DNA from: Cytospora piceicola
Lineage: Eukaryota; Ascomycota; Sordariomycetes; Diaporthales; Cytosporaceae
Assembly (NCBI GenBank): GCA_023375675.1
Contig: JALQBC010000018.1
Location: 1 to 64,000, forward strand
DNA length: 64,000 bases
Reading direction: 5' to 3'
This document shows positions 36,869 through 48,725 of this stretch, piece by piece; the stretch's first letter is position 1, and each line of letters begins with the position of its first letter. The notes beneath the pieces were generated by a model. That model did not search any database. It saw only the letters and a list, made by a program, of their open reading frames with translations, and had not been told where the DNA came from. A program made the translations under genes and the position numbers.

Positions 36869-38218
36869 GACGCCCCTGGTGCTTCGATTTCATATATCTC
36901 TAAATTCGAGGACCATGAGATCCGTCTGGCCCACAACCCTCGGCCGATCCCTTCATGATCGTCACGAGATCCCCGCCTCCTGGGCTTGCCGCGTGCCATT
37001 GGTCCGCCGTCAGCCCGTCTCTTCACCAGCCCGTCTCTTGTGCTACGGACCAGCCCGCCAGCCCGTCAGCCCGGCCACCCGCCTATAAGCCAGTCGAAGG
37101 ATGACGGTGATGATACACCTTTTTTAGGTACCTAGGTATGTACCAAGGTACGTGGATGGGATCAAGTTTTGGCCAGCATTGTGCGAACTACTACAAGCCA
37201 CGCATCTCCCCAGCCACCTTGGGATGCAAACGCAGCTGGGGGCAGTACCATAATACACAGTAGGTAACACAAGAGCTGAACCACATGGGAGATTACGTCA
37301 CTGTTTTGCGACCACGGTATTATTATTTCGGCTCGGTGAATGGAAATGCAAGATACGACTTACAGCTCCTTTTGAGTACTACTCGGGGAGCCTTAGCGTT
37401 CCGACTCCCGAAGGCACCTAAGAGCATCATCCTGCTTGACTCCTGTTTTTAGAAATGTCTCTCACCTCTTCTATCTTTGTTTCTCTTGCTCTTTTCTCTG
37501 CCTTCTCTAATTTTCAATAGTAAATACGATGCCACCCGTGATGGCGAGGCAGGGCTGAAGCATGTTTGCTGCAAGTTCATCTTAGTCCTCGGAACATACA
37601 AAGTTTGGCAAACATCGGTTGCCGGCTCCCTCAACCGAGACTGGAATCATAGAAGCCATCCTTAACTAGAACACAAACAGTCTGCACGACTGCCAATGAT
37701 AGATCAGTCTATCTGTTGAATCAGCAGAGGTGGAGTAGATATCTGACATGAGGGGATCGACAGTACCGAAGTATACCCATTCGCTTCCGTAACCGGCCCC
37801 AGAAAACCAACCCAAGGGAAGGCAGGAAACAAGTCTGCATGTCGCAATCATCATCAGCTGTTTTTGCCTGTTGACAATTCTGCACTGAATACAGTAGGGA
37901 AAACCCCCTCGTCCAGTCTTCAAGTTTCGACTCCGGACCGTGTATAGGATGCTTCCTGGGACAAAATCTAGACCCCTGATCGTTTCCATCCCAGATCTAA
38001 CAACTTCGGGTGATCGTCGCCGGGCCCCTGTCTGAGACCCTGCAAGCACTTTGACCCCGACAAAGAGTGCCCGATAGGCTCTTATCGCATTCTTGACCAC
38101 GGCAACCCCAAATCCCTTGGTTGCTTCCCTTCAACCAACAATCAATCCTCTCTTCGCGAGGCGCCAGGCAAGGTTGAACCCGCAGCTAACACCAGCTCCG
38201 AAGCCCGTCATCGTTGGA

Positions 38219-39662
38219 ATGAGGAGACTATTCCTCCCATCATCCGTCTCGATCCCTTCTCCGCTTCGGCAGGCCCTGCTTTGCACCGGAACACGCGCTC
38301 GACACCTGTCACCATGCCTATCCTCGTCCCGCCTTGAGCGGGAGAGGTTCAGGTCCTTTTCATCCTCTACCGGCCTCGCCTCCGCAACTGCATCGGTGAT
38401 CGACGCTAATAGCAGTAAGCCGTATGCCTCCCGACTCGACGGCCAGGAACACTACCGGCAGCAAGAGGACGACAGGACGCAGTCAGTAACCTTGCCGAAG
38501 CTGCCCTACAAGTTCGAGACTGGCATCTCGCTCTTCGCCAAGCGCACGCCGAGACCATTCCCCCCTCCCTTCCTGTCGCCCCCCTCGGGGTCCTTCAGCG
38601 ATCCACTCAGCACGCACCACCAGAGCCGGGACCGGCGGCCCAAGGTTAACGGCGAGCTGATCAAGGGGTGGACAAACGGGGACGATGCCGCCTTCGCGAG
38701 TGACTACTTCATCTGCGCGAATGATGGAGTGGGCGCGTGGAGTTCGCGGCCGAGGGGTCACGCTGGGTACGTCATGCTTTCCACAGGGTGCGTTCGAGGT
38801 CTTGGGCAGACAAGAGCTTACAACATTCCGATACAGACTGTGGGCGCGGCTGATACTACATTTTTGGACAACAGCCATGTACCAAGACGCCGCACGACCG
38901 CGCGGGCCAGACGAGCCGCCATACGTACCTGACACTATCGCGTATCTACAAAGAGCCTACGATCAGACCGTACAAGCGACCGCGGGGCCAGACTGGCAGG
39001 GGACCACGACGGCCACAGGCGCACAACTCTTCTACAAACTGCTCGACGACGCCGAGCTGGCGCAGAACGGCGCGGTGACAGAAAGAGATGGCGTCGCACC
39101 CGTACTATACGTGACGAACCTGGGCGACTCGCAGGTCATGGTTGTGCGGCCCAGCTCGGGCGAGCTGGTATTCAAGACGACAGAGCAGTGGCACTGGTTC
39201 GACTGCCCGAGGCAGCTGGGCACGAACAGCCCGGACACGCCGACGCAGAACGCGGTGCTGGATAAGGTCCTCATCAAGGAGGGGGACGTCGTCTTGGCCC
39301 TGTCGGACGGGGTAATAGATAACCTGTGGTCGCATGAGATTGTGGACAACGTGAGTAAAAGCCTCCAGAAATGGCATGCTGGTGAGGCTGGGAAGGGACC
39401 GAGGCGCCGCGCGAATACGGGCGGCAGTGGAGTTATGGCCTTTGCGGCGGAGGAGTTGATGCTGGCTGCCAAGAAGATAGCGCTGGACCCTTTCGCGGAG
39501 AGCCCGTTTATGGAACGGGCGATCGAGGAGGGCCTGCCCAGCGAAGGAGGTAAGTATATTCTTTTTAGTCCTGTAGGAAGGGTCGTTGCTGACATTTTGG
39601 CTATAGGGAAGCTTGATGATATTAGTGTCGTGGCAGCGTTGTGCACCCGAGATAATGATTGA
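38219..39662 (+). CDS. PTC7: Mitochondrial PP2C-type protein phosphatase, Ptc7 family
   Basis: Three exons: 38219-38766, 38837-39549 and 39607-39662, 438 aa. Ptc7 is a metal-dependent Ser/Thr phosphatase of mitochondria; in yeast it acts on the coenzyme Q factor Coq7 among others. The start MRRLFLPSSVSIPSPL opens an Arg/Ser-rich presequence typical of matrix import; a TTG further upstream in frame was not used. The catalytic core shows GDDAAFASDYFICANDGVG (about residues 150-170), GHAGLWARLILHFW restored across intron 1, LYVTNLGDSQVMVV, VVLALSDGVIDNLW and the terminal KLDDISVVAAL restored across intron 2, whose paired Asp bind metal. Intron 2 is 57 nt, a multiple of three, and has no stop. 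Assignment to Ptc7 rather than other PP2C members rests on the GHAGLW and SDGVIDNLW signatures. Confidence 0.88.
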
Positions 39663-40334
39663 TGATCACGATGTCAACAGATCTGCAATTAACCACCAGG
39701 GCCATCCGGAGTTTCCGCAGTCTGCTGGTCGCGGTCACCCTCAGCTCAGGCAGATTGACGATGTAGAAGCTCGAGATACCTCACATTTTCGGGTTCGAGT
39801 CGTTATAAAATTTCTTGGCCAGATTGTGGCCAGATTGTGGCCAAACTGTGATTGATTTACGGCAGAAGACGTGAAGGGAAAAGATCGTATAGAAACGGCA
39901 TCTGGAGTTTTGGGGGGCATCAATTCGGTAATTGAATACCAACGTAAAGTCAGGGGAAGAAACTTACCTGCTGGGCTCAAAACATCCATGGGTGCTAGAC
40001 TTACTTAGAATATAGGCTACAAAGTACCTAGTTTACTATACGCTAACCTCACTACGCATATTTTACATGTGCTGATCAGCCGTCAAATGTGGGGGAAGCA
40101 GCTGTCCGATAAGCCCTGCGAGTAGCGATAACGAAATATTTTGCGACGGTCCTTGCAATGTTGAATTTGGCTGAAGTCTGCCTGCAATTGCAATAGCACA
40201 ACCTTTCAACCACCGAAGCTGTCACGTATCATCCAGTTCACCAGGACTATTTCTTATCCTCAAGACCAACAAACTCAACACTCGCACATTCCAACACCAA
40301 CGTCTGCCCGTCTTCCACAGTCCGACCGCCCAAT
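39663..40334. other. Intergenic region between the PTC7 and UTP23 homologues
   Basis: This region holds the 3' flank of the phosphatase gene and the promoter of the downstream gene in the same direction. A short direct repeat of TGGCCAGATTG occurs at about 39817-39840. I see nothing else. Confidence 0.6.
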
Positions 40335-41280
40335 ATGAGAGGCAAACGCTCCAAGGCGTACCGCAAGCTGCTCAAGCAGTTCGAGCTCGCCTTCGGCTTC
40401 CGCCAGCCGTACCAGGTCCTCGTGGACGCGGACCTCGTGTCGGACGCGCACCGCTTCGCCATGGACCTCCCCCAGTACCTCTCCAACACGCTGCACGGCG
40501 AGGTCAAGGTCCTTATCACACAGTGCTCCATGCGGCACCTATACGCGCGCAACAAGGAGCCCGGCGTCGACAGGATCATAGACAAGGCCAAGGACTACGA
40601 GCGCCGGAGGTGCGGCCACCACCCCGAGTCCCACCCCGAGCCGTGCTCGACCCTGGAGTGTCTGGGCTCCGTCGTCGGCCCCACGAACAAGCATCGTTAT
40701 GTGGTGGCTACCCAGGACTTGGATGTGCGGTCACGGATGAGGGGGATACCTGGTGTGCCGTTGATATATATCAACCGGTCGGTCATGATTGTAAGCCTGG
40801 CTCCGTGCCCTCCAACCCCCCCCCCCGGGTCTTACTACAGGGATGCTAACTGTGATTGCGACAAAACAGCTCGAACCCATGGCCGGTGCAACCAACCGGG
40901 TCGTCCAGAAGGGCGAGCGGGCCAAGTTCCGCGCCGAGCTTAAGGAGCCTGCCACGGCGGCAGGCACCAAGAGGAAACAGGCCACGGGTGACGACGGCAG
41001 CGATGACGAGGAAGCAGGGAAGAAAGAGCAGCCGAAAAAGAAGAAGACCAAGGCCGGGCCCAAAGGACCGAACCCGTTGGCGGTGAAGAAGGCCAAGAAG
41101 AAGCAGCCAGACCAGAAACCATCGTCCACGACAGCGAAAGAGGAAAAGCCGGCCGAGGACGGATCTTCAGAGCAGCCCGCGAAGAAGAAGAGGAAACGGA
41201 AGAACAAGAACAAGGAGGGCGGTGAAGGCGGCGGGGATCCTGGTGCGCAAGATGCCGCGTCAGTCGCTGCGGATGAGTAG
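40335..41280 (+). CDS. UTP23: rRNA-processing protein Utp23
   Basis: Two exons, 40335-40790 and 40870-41280, 288 aa; intron 79 nt with an 11-C tract. Utp23 is a PIN-fold component of the nucleolar small-subunit processome needed for early cleavage of the pre-18S rRNA and release of the snR30 snoRNA. The sequence shows the family start MRGKRSKAYRKLLKQFELAF, then VDADLVSDAHRFAMDL, VKVLITQCSMRHLYA, a Cys/His cluster C-x2-H-x3-H-x3-C-x4-C (CGHHPESHPEPCSTLEC), and VATQDLDVRSRMRGIPGVPL near the end of the PIN domain. The C-terminal third is a Lys-rich basic tail, expected for nucleolar RNA binding. AATAAA occurs 40 bases after the stop (41320-41325). Confidence 0.93.
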
Positions 41281-42347
41281 AGAGCCGCCATTGGGGAGGC
41301 GAGGCCTGGGGATGTAACAAATAAATCAATAGTCGTCCGCGGCGCGTTTTGCCACAACTTACAGCACTCAGGGCTGGGATGGAGGTGGCAGCATCTCGCC
41401 CACTTGTCAGAGGATAACCTTCTAATAATGATACCATGACATTTGTTATCTCGCAACTACGATGCTTGACAGGTGTATGACTTCCGGCTGATTTCCCGGT
41501 CATCTTGGAAGCCATAGGGAAGACTGTTGAGAACGAAACCTGTGGGAACATGGTCAACAGTGATATGATCAATTCGGTCAATAAAGGATGCTCGGTAATA
41601 TGTACAGATGCTATCGAGCCATAGTTCTCAGAGCCACAAGACATGGAAGCCGCCTCATCCACGCAGACCTTTCAACTTTTGGGGGGCCATGAAAAAGCAG
41701 ATAAGAAACAATCTGGCCATGGAACTATCAACTTTCATTTTCCATCGTGAAACATCCATCATCCGTTATCCATCATCTCCTGAAGTGAGCCAAGTTGGCC
41801 CTTTCACACAAGCATCACAGCGTCCTGGACGGTCATGTTCGCCGTGGAGTCTCATCGTAGAGATACTGGGTCGAAACAATCCTCTCCCAGTAGAAAAACC
41901 GTATCGTCGCGTGAAGCAGTCTTCCCCATGATATTGGCAACATGATAGCCATCAAATCCTGATGATGGTCATAGTAAGAAATGCGAAAACGGGATCATCC
42001 CATCGTTGATCTCTGCAATTGGCAAGAAATGCAGCCGGCCAAGCAAGTACTTTTTGTTGGCAAGTAATAAGACAGAGAGCTTTCATGATAACAAGTCGTG
42101 AGCACCGTGATGGAGTCGTAGTTGTCATAAAAGAAAAAGCAGGCACAGAGACCTGCGAGGGTCGTACAACTGTAGTCGAGTGTGAGCCACTTAGGGTCAG
42201 GATCGACTGTTGAGGAAGGGGTTGAGTCCGTAATGGAAAGAAGCCATCAGACTCCTCCTGATCAGTTTCGGGGTTGCTTGGGACAGTGTCCGTGATTTTT
42301 TTTTTGGGTTTTTTTGTTTTTGAATTCTTTTGGAATAGATGTCCGTC
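41281..42347. other. Intergenic region between convergent genes
   Basis: It contains the 3' flanks of UTP23 and of the minus-strand Cys-module gene. A T-rich stretch lies at 42297-42335, next to the end of the latter gene. No supported gene was found. Confidence 0.6.
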
Positions 42348-45315
42348 TTAAGCAGCGCAGATAGACCTCATGGCAGCATCGTAGTCTGTAGGGGCTCACT
42401 GTTAGCAAATCATCCTCGCAATAGATCAATCGAAGCCAGTAACATACCCTCGGCGACATCAGCAGGAGTAGACAGATCATCATCACTCGTAATCTCCCGG
42501 ATCGACAAGATGGTAACCATATTCCCCGAAGAGGCCGAGTCACCACTGCTGGGCCGGTGGATGGTGGTCTGGCCGTTGCCCCGCCACTCATAACCACGGT
42601 CGGCCTTTTGCTCCTCGGCGTCGCCGTCGTCGTAGAGGTGCCACTCCGGCTGGGGAGGGGGCGTCATCCTAGTCTCACCCTGGGACATGAAGGCCCGAGT
42701 GAACTTGCGGACGTCCTCCTCCTTGGGGATGTGTGTGTAAAACTCGTCGTTGGCTTTCTTGTCGCCCTGTCCGCTTCCAAAGCTGGAGAAGTCGAACGAG
42801 TGGGATGTCGAAGGAGGTGCAGGGCCAGGGAAGTCTTCGGGTCCGAAGGCCGACTGCTCAGGGTAGCTGTTGCCGTCGTACTGCGATGCATACATATAGG
42901 TCTCAGTCTCGGTCTCAGTTTCAGTCTCAGTCTCAGACGCAGTGCCGTGGTGCTGACTGGACATGTAATCGAAAGAGCCTCCGACGTTGTAGTTATCCCC
43001 ATACGATGTATACTCGCAGGTGGCCCCGCTGGTTGTGTCGTAGTAAGAATTGCCCGAAAAGTCGCGTCGGGAATCCTTATCGCTGAAGTGAGCAGCGGAG
43101 TCGAAGCCGTTGGGAGGATAGTTGAGGTACTCTGGGCGGGTACCATAGCCTGAGCCATCGTAAGCATCGTGAGATACATCTCGGCCGGGGTTTTGCGGGC
43201 TCTGGTAAGGTCGAGAGAAGTTGGGGACATCTTGCGCGGGCGACTGAGCACGCAGCGAGTCCCAGTAACTAGGCTTGTGCTGGTATGCCTGGCCGCCGCG
43301 GACGAAGGTTCCGTATCGATCCTGCGGGGGAGTAGGCGGCATGCCATAGCCGGACAAGGTCTGTCCACGGGTGTAGGAGCCGGTGAGATTGCGGCCAAAC
43401 TCGGGGGTTTCTCCGAATGTTCCCTGGGACGGTGGTAGCTTTTGGTCACCGACATTGCCATCACCAGTGCTTCGAAGCTGCTTGGTACCCATGGAGTTAC
43501 GGCGGAGGCTATCACCGATATTCTGTTCCTTGTTGGCACCATCCCTCTCTGGGGGGCTCCCGGTGCTGGTCTCAGCGGGATGGCGACGGGGACGTCTAAG
43601 GGACCCAGCGGATGTCACAGAGGTTTCGGACTGTATGCTACTGGTAAAGGCAGAGGAGCTGCTGTCAGCTGTGGTGGGCAGACTTCCGTTATCGCTCCAG
43701 TGGACCCTCTTAGGAGAGTTCGAGGCAGCATGGTGTGGGAAGGCCAGGATAGTTGGGCTGGTGTCGTCCTGCCCGCCTGTATGATCACCAGTGCGTGTGC
43801 CGGCATCTCTCATCTCGTAGTCAACGTCTCCTTGAGCTGGAACCACGTTCCTCGCATTCTGATCAGAGGCGTGATGAGTCTCAACGTGAGTCACAGAGCC
43901 GTTGCTCAAGGTAGACTCGACGAAAGCAGGCTTGTACGAGCCCTCAGAGAGGCGGGCACCCCCAAGTCCAGCCTGGCCTCCGAATCTGAGCGTCTTGTCC
44001 GCCTCGAGATGCATAGACTTGAGCATCTTGATGGATATACTGCTCTCGGACGAGGTATCAGAGGATGTCTTGTTCTTGAAGGCACAGTTCTTGAGGAGAA
44101 AGCTTGTGGCCTTCTTGATCTTCTTCGCCTTGTCCGGGTCCTCGTTCTCCTTGCCAGGGGCACTGTTGGACATGGTGGAGTCACCATCCTCGTCCTCGTG
44201 GATGTCGCTCAGCTCCGCATCGTGCATTTGGCGTTGGAAAGCCTTGTGAGAGAATATTAGTGAATACAGTATAGAATTGAGTGTTCACGGGAGAAACATA
44301 CCTTATCTCTAACGCTGACCTCGCTTCCAATTTCACTCGCCTCACGCAGGTTGCGCTCGAAGCTAGGTGACGATTCCCGACAAGGCTTGCAATAGTTGGG
44401 CTCCGATAACTCATCCACAGCAATGGGGTTCTCGCGATGGTACTTCTCGGAGCGGACAATGCCGCACCCCCAACAATAGTGGCGCTGGCCATTGTACTCG
44501 AGCGGTCTGCCCTTGAGCTCACGGGCGATGCGACACTGTCCACACCAGTTGGGCTGCATCCTCTGGCCACCGGACAAAGGATGACGCTCCTGGATTTTGT
44601 CGGACCTGACCTTGCCGCACTCATAGCAGACCCAGCGCTGCTCAAGTGGCGCAAGATAGGCATCTTTCAGCTTACCGTGTTTCGCGCGCTTCTCATGGCC
44701 GTGCTTGCTCCTGCGGAAGGAGCGCTGGTGGGAGAGGGATGCTTCGCGGTTGGAGATCCACGACATGGTGAGACCTTTGAGCTCCTTGGTCAGATCGTTC
44801 GCAGACACACCCTGGGCCATGGACCTGCGAGTCGCATGACCGTCAGAAGTGGAAGCTGCAGATGAGAGCGGCCGCGAACCGTGGTGGGAGCCGAATGGGT
44901 TCGTGTGGTAGTGAATGTGGATTTCCTGGCTGGGGGTTGATGATCCAGTGCGAGACACCTCACGCTGGGCCTTCTCGATGTCTCTGAGCTGGCGCGAGAC
45001 AAAGGCGTCCTTTTCGCGACGCGGAATTCGCTGCGAAGCGCGGTGCTTGATCAGTACCTCGTCTGACTCCGAGTCAATGTCGTCGGCGTGCCGATACATC
45101 CTGCTGCGTGGTTCGGAAGAATCTTCGTGCGCGTGAGAGGCTAAATTGTCTCTCAGTTGATGCTTGTCGTGAGCACGTCCAACGTGCTTGCTGTACTTGT
45201 GCGCGTGGCGGTCTTCGTCAGAAAAGTCGGAACTCGACCTATGAGTAGGACGTCAGCAGCAGCGCAAGTCAAGGCCTTGGGGTGTAACTCACAGATGACG
45301 TCTGGATTTCTTCAT
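42348..45315 (-). CDS. Protein with duplicated C-x2-C-x24-C-x2-C module, unknown function
   Basis: Four exons on the minus strand: 45315-45293, 45238-44302, 44242-42448 and 42385-42348, 930 aa; introns 54, 59 and 62 nt. The first coding exon is only 23 nt (MKKSRRH plus two bases). The N-terminal 200 residues are basic and Ser/His-rich. Two Cys modules follow, at Cys 212/215/240/243 and 263/266/291/294, each of pattern CxxCGxVRSxK...PNxCxxCR, and would each bind one zinc in a ribbon-like fold. The rest, to residue 930, is disordered Ser/Tyr/Gly-rich sequence with a Thr-Glu dipeptide run (plus-strand 42899-42945). The last exon restores DVAEDYDAAMRSICAA. The module may bind nucleic acid or protein. 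No name is known to me. Confidence 0.82.
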
Positions 45316-46080
45316 CTTCGCGATGGTCTCGTCTGAAAGAAATATTGGATGCCTGTGTTGCTTTCGCCACGTCCAAGGGTTCGAGAAGCTGTGGTGCAGC
45401 TCGGGTGGGTTGCTCAGACGAGACGTTAAATTACAGCGCGGGTTTGGGGATCAATTGAAGAAGTAGTCGTGGTAAAGCAGGGCCGAGAGAAGAAATCGAG
45501 GTACAGCTTAAAGAAGAAATAGTACAACGAATGCGTCGCAAGAGCTGTGTTGTCGATGTTCGTAGTGATAGCCTTGCGAAGAGGCGGAAGCCACCAAGAT
45601 AGTTGGGAGGAAACAAGATGAGTTGTGGTGAGAGGAGAGAAATGGAACCGTGGGAAAGGTGACAGGTACGAAGGCAAGTTGGGTCACGGAGAACAGGTTG
45701 CTTCCTGTACCGTCGTTTTTTTGTATCTTGGGAAGAAGAGTTAGAGTCAACCCCGACCGCCTGAAAGTTGATTTACCTTCCACTCTCACCTGGGCACCGA
45801 ACACAGATTTGGTTCTCGGTTGGTTACGCCGTCCAAAGGGCAGCACTCGCGGCAGAAGATCCAGGGAGAGCTCTCACACACACCACGCACTTAATATCAC
45901 CGCAGACAATATCACTGCACAAAGAATGGTAACTCATTCAAAAATCTCGAATCTTCTATTGAGACGCTCAAATTTTGTACATCGGCGACTTGCCGAACCT
46001 TTTGCCCTAAGTCATCAAGTAAATAAAAGAATCACTCCCCTTCGTCCGTATTGTACATTGTGTTATGGACGCGAAACAGT
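45316..46080. other. Intergenic region upstream of the Cys-module gene
   Basis: It holds the presumed promoter and leader of the Cys-module gene and the 3' flank of STT3, both on the minus strand. Overlapping minus frames at 45426-45846 (up to 112 codons) have no domain and lie where the leader would be. I see no separate gene. Confidence 0.55.
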
Positions 46081-48327
46081 CTAGTCAACTCGGAGGGTAC
46101 GAGCGCCTCGCTTCTTGACTGGCTTCTTCTTCTTGTGACCCTTCTCGAAGGACGCGACGGCACCATGCTCTCGGCCGAAATTGTCGAGGTCCTTGACCTT
46201 GTAGATGCGGATGATCCAGTTTTCACTGGTGAAGGCCTCCTCAACCGTGTTGAGAACCGGACCCTCCGATGGCAGGCGGACACCACGGACACGGTCCATG
46301 GGCTGCTGTCCACCCGGGAACAGGGCGTCGTAGTTGTAGTACGACATCTTGTACCTAAGGTATTGTTAGCAATCGGAAGTGAAAAAGACATAGACACAAC
46401 GTACATCAGCGAGTTCTTCATGGTATCGGTGGCCTGATCGTCCACGCGGTACTCTCCACGGGGCGTGAAGTAGTCTCGTTCCTTGACCTCATCGGGCCAG
46501 ATGCCTTCAGCGATTCTCACCATCCAAAGGAACTTGTTGATGTCGTCACCTGAGTAACCCAGGAGGCCGCCGAAAACAACGAGAACGTAGTCAACCTCAT
46601 GCTGGCGCATGATAGGGTAGCTGACCTCTTCGCGGGAGCTCATCGCTTTGCCGACGGTCGCAATGTGCGTGTTGTTCCAGGTGTTGTTGTCAACAAGCGT
46701 GGGGCGATCAGCCATGCCACCAATCTGATAGCCATAGTCCCACCAAGACATGATCTTGGCGTCCTCCTTGGTGTTCTGTCGCAACCACTGGTAGGCCTCA
46801 CGGTAGTCATCGATGATGAGCTGGCTACCATCCGGCATGCGGCTGGACAAAACAACGGACGGAGAGGAGTAGGCGTTGGACGTGACCCAGGTGCAGTGCA
46901 TGACAAACAGGATGAGGTAGACCAGCATCGCACCGGCCACTACCAGCTTAGAGACACTGCTGTAGATCCCGACGATAGGCCCCTTGGACATGCCCGATCC
47001 CTTGGCCTTAACGGTCTTGTCCTTCTTGGCTGCGCCATCTGTAACCTCAGCAGCAGCCTCTTCCTCTTCCGGACTCTTGTCCGACAAATAGTTGTCCAAG
47101 ATTGTTGACAGAGCGATGGCTGCTGCAACACAAACACATGGTGTAAGTGTGAGCATGAGACGGACCATGACTCCTGCAAAGTAACTACCCAGCACGGCAT
47201 AGACAATGAGGAAGATGTGTTCATCGTTCAGCTTGTCGAAACAGAGATAGATGCCAGCAGGGAAGAGGTAGATCAGCATATTCAGGTCGAAGAAAAATGC
47301 CGGCCAGGCAGTAGGCTGGTGCTCCGATACTGACGCAATGATGGGAATATGAATCTTGGCGTAACCGGTGTCGTAGAGCGAGTAGAAACGGCCACCCCAA
47401 GAAGCCATTTTACCAAATTGAATCAGAGCATAGTTGACTCCGATGCCAGCTCCGACCAACCCCCAGAAGGTACGCACGCGCCACTTGTCGACCTCGTCCT
47501 TGTCGAACACGCCCTTGAGCCAGTTGAAGAAACCGTAGAACTGCATGAGACCGAAGACACCTGTTGGAGGTTAGTGGCGAATACAGACGAATACTCGGCA
47601 CCTGCCGATGGTAGATCCTGGCTTACCGAGAGCTCCGAAGTGCTCGCTTGTGCTAATGGGCAGGAAGTTGATGAAGGGAATTTGCATGGTGCCCAATGTT
47701 CCCAAAGCATACCACGTCGTGTACGAAACGTACAATCTGTCGCTGTATCTACCAGACAAGCAGAGCACGAGGCCGTGGACGGCGATCAAGTTATCAATGA
47801 AGGCATAACCACCCCAGGATGCGGCCATCCAGTCATAGGAGAGAGCACACAGGGCAGCCCACATGACGGAGCCTTGCTTGAGAGCCTTGATCCAGAGGAA
47901 GAAGGTGAGGACCAGCAGGAAAATGGCAATGGCCTCGTTGTCATAGCTGCCTGCGACGGATCTCGAGATGTAGCCTGGGGCAATACCCATGAAGGCAGCG
48001 GCCAGAAGACCGGCAGAGTTCGAGGTGGACAACTCATTGGTCAACCAGTATGACGCGAGTGCAGTGAGACCGGAGAAGCCCGGGGCGAGAAGAACACAGA
48101 TATTTCGAATATCGACGGGAACGGTCAGGAGACGGAACAGGTGGTAGATGATGCCGCTGGTGACCATAAGGCCTGGGTAGAGGGTTCCTCCAGTGACACG
48201 GCCAAGGGGGTACCAGGTGCGGTTATCAAACCAATCCCAGAAGCCGTAGAAACCATTGGAGATCAAGTATTTTGTAGCCCTAAAGTTGAACCAAGGATCG
48301 ACTGTGAGAGAGTGTGTCAGTAGCTAT

Positions 48328-48358
<31 letters not shown>

Positions 48359-48725
48359 TTGTGTGGGTGTGTAGGCTGAGACAAGTTGGCAGAGAGTTGC
48401 ATGTTGAGTGCGAGGTGGTGTTTATACTGACATTCATGGATGATACTCTCGAAGCCTGTGGAAGAAAGAGACGTATTAGCATAATTGATCCATTCACTGT
48501 AATTGTTTGATTGCCACAGCAGGTCGGAAAAGCTCCCTAAAGAATAGAAACGAGCTTCCCAAGCACAGGGCAACAGGCAATGTGGTTGGACTCACGGATC
48601 ACAGAGAAGAGACGACTGGCGATAGCTGCACCAGCGATCAAGACGAGGATGATGACGCGGAGCAGAGCTCGAGAGTTCTGTCCTTGGGTCCCCCCAGACA
48701 AAAGAGTAGATGAACCAGCCGTCAT
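46081..48725 (-). CDS. STT3: Oligosaccharyltransferase catalytic subunit Stt3
   Basis: Five exons on the minus strand: 48725-48596, 48455-48432, 48301-47627, 47560-46405 and 46354-46081, 752 aa. Stt3 transfers the preassembled glycan from dolichol pyrophosphate to Asn in NxS/T sites in the ER lumen. The conserved run RFESIIHEFDPWFNFRATKY is assembled across exons 1-3 and holds the first metal-binding Asp; GSYDNEA gives the DxD-like site, SVSEHQP the loop Glu, WWDYGYQI the peptide-binding WWDYG motif and DDINKFLWMVRI the DK motif. Many hydrophobic segments fit about 11-13 transmembrane helices. NNTWNNTH after WWDYG is the usual self-glycosylation site. The tail is Lys-rich (KKKKPVKKRGA). Exon 2 is a 24-nt microexon. 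Confidence 0.96.
48329..48354. repeat. (GT)n microsatellite within an STT3 intron
   Basis: An uninterrupted GT run of about 26 bp lies in the second intron of STT3, 28 nt from its acceptor; on the transcribed strand it reads CA. Confidence 0.9.

Larger units (their letters stand above)
32880..38218. other. Gene-poor stretch with CCTAGG palindromes
   Basis: The 5' part is the promoter of the Skg3/CAF120-like gene and the 3' end the promoter of the PTC7 homologue, which are divergent. The middle carries clusters of ACCTAGGT and GTAGGTAC motifs (about 34765-34805, 34981-35050, 35217-35265, 35967-35980, 37126-37150), a CCA run at 36546-36572, GATGATTGAT repeats at 36836-36868 and repeated CCAGCCCGTC units at about 37011-37075. 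No supported gene was found. Confidence 0.6.

Noticed and set aside
43442..44260. 272-codon plus-strand frame
   Set aside because: It is antisense to the coding exon of the Cys-module protein and has no domain.
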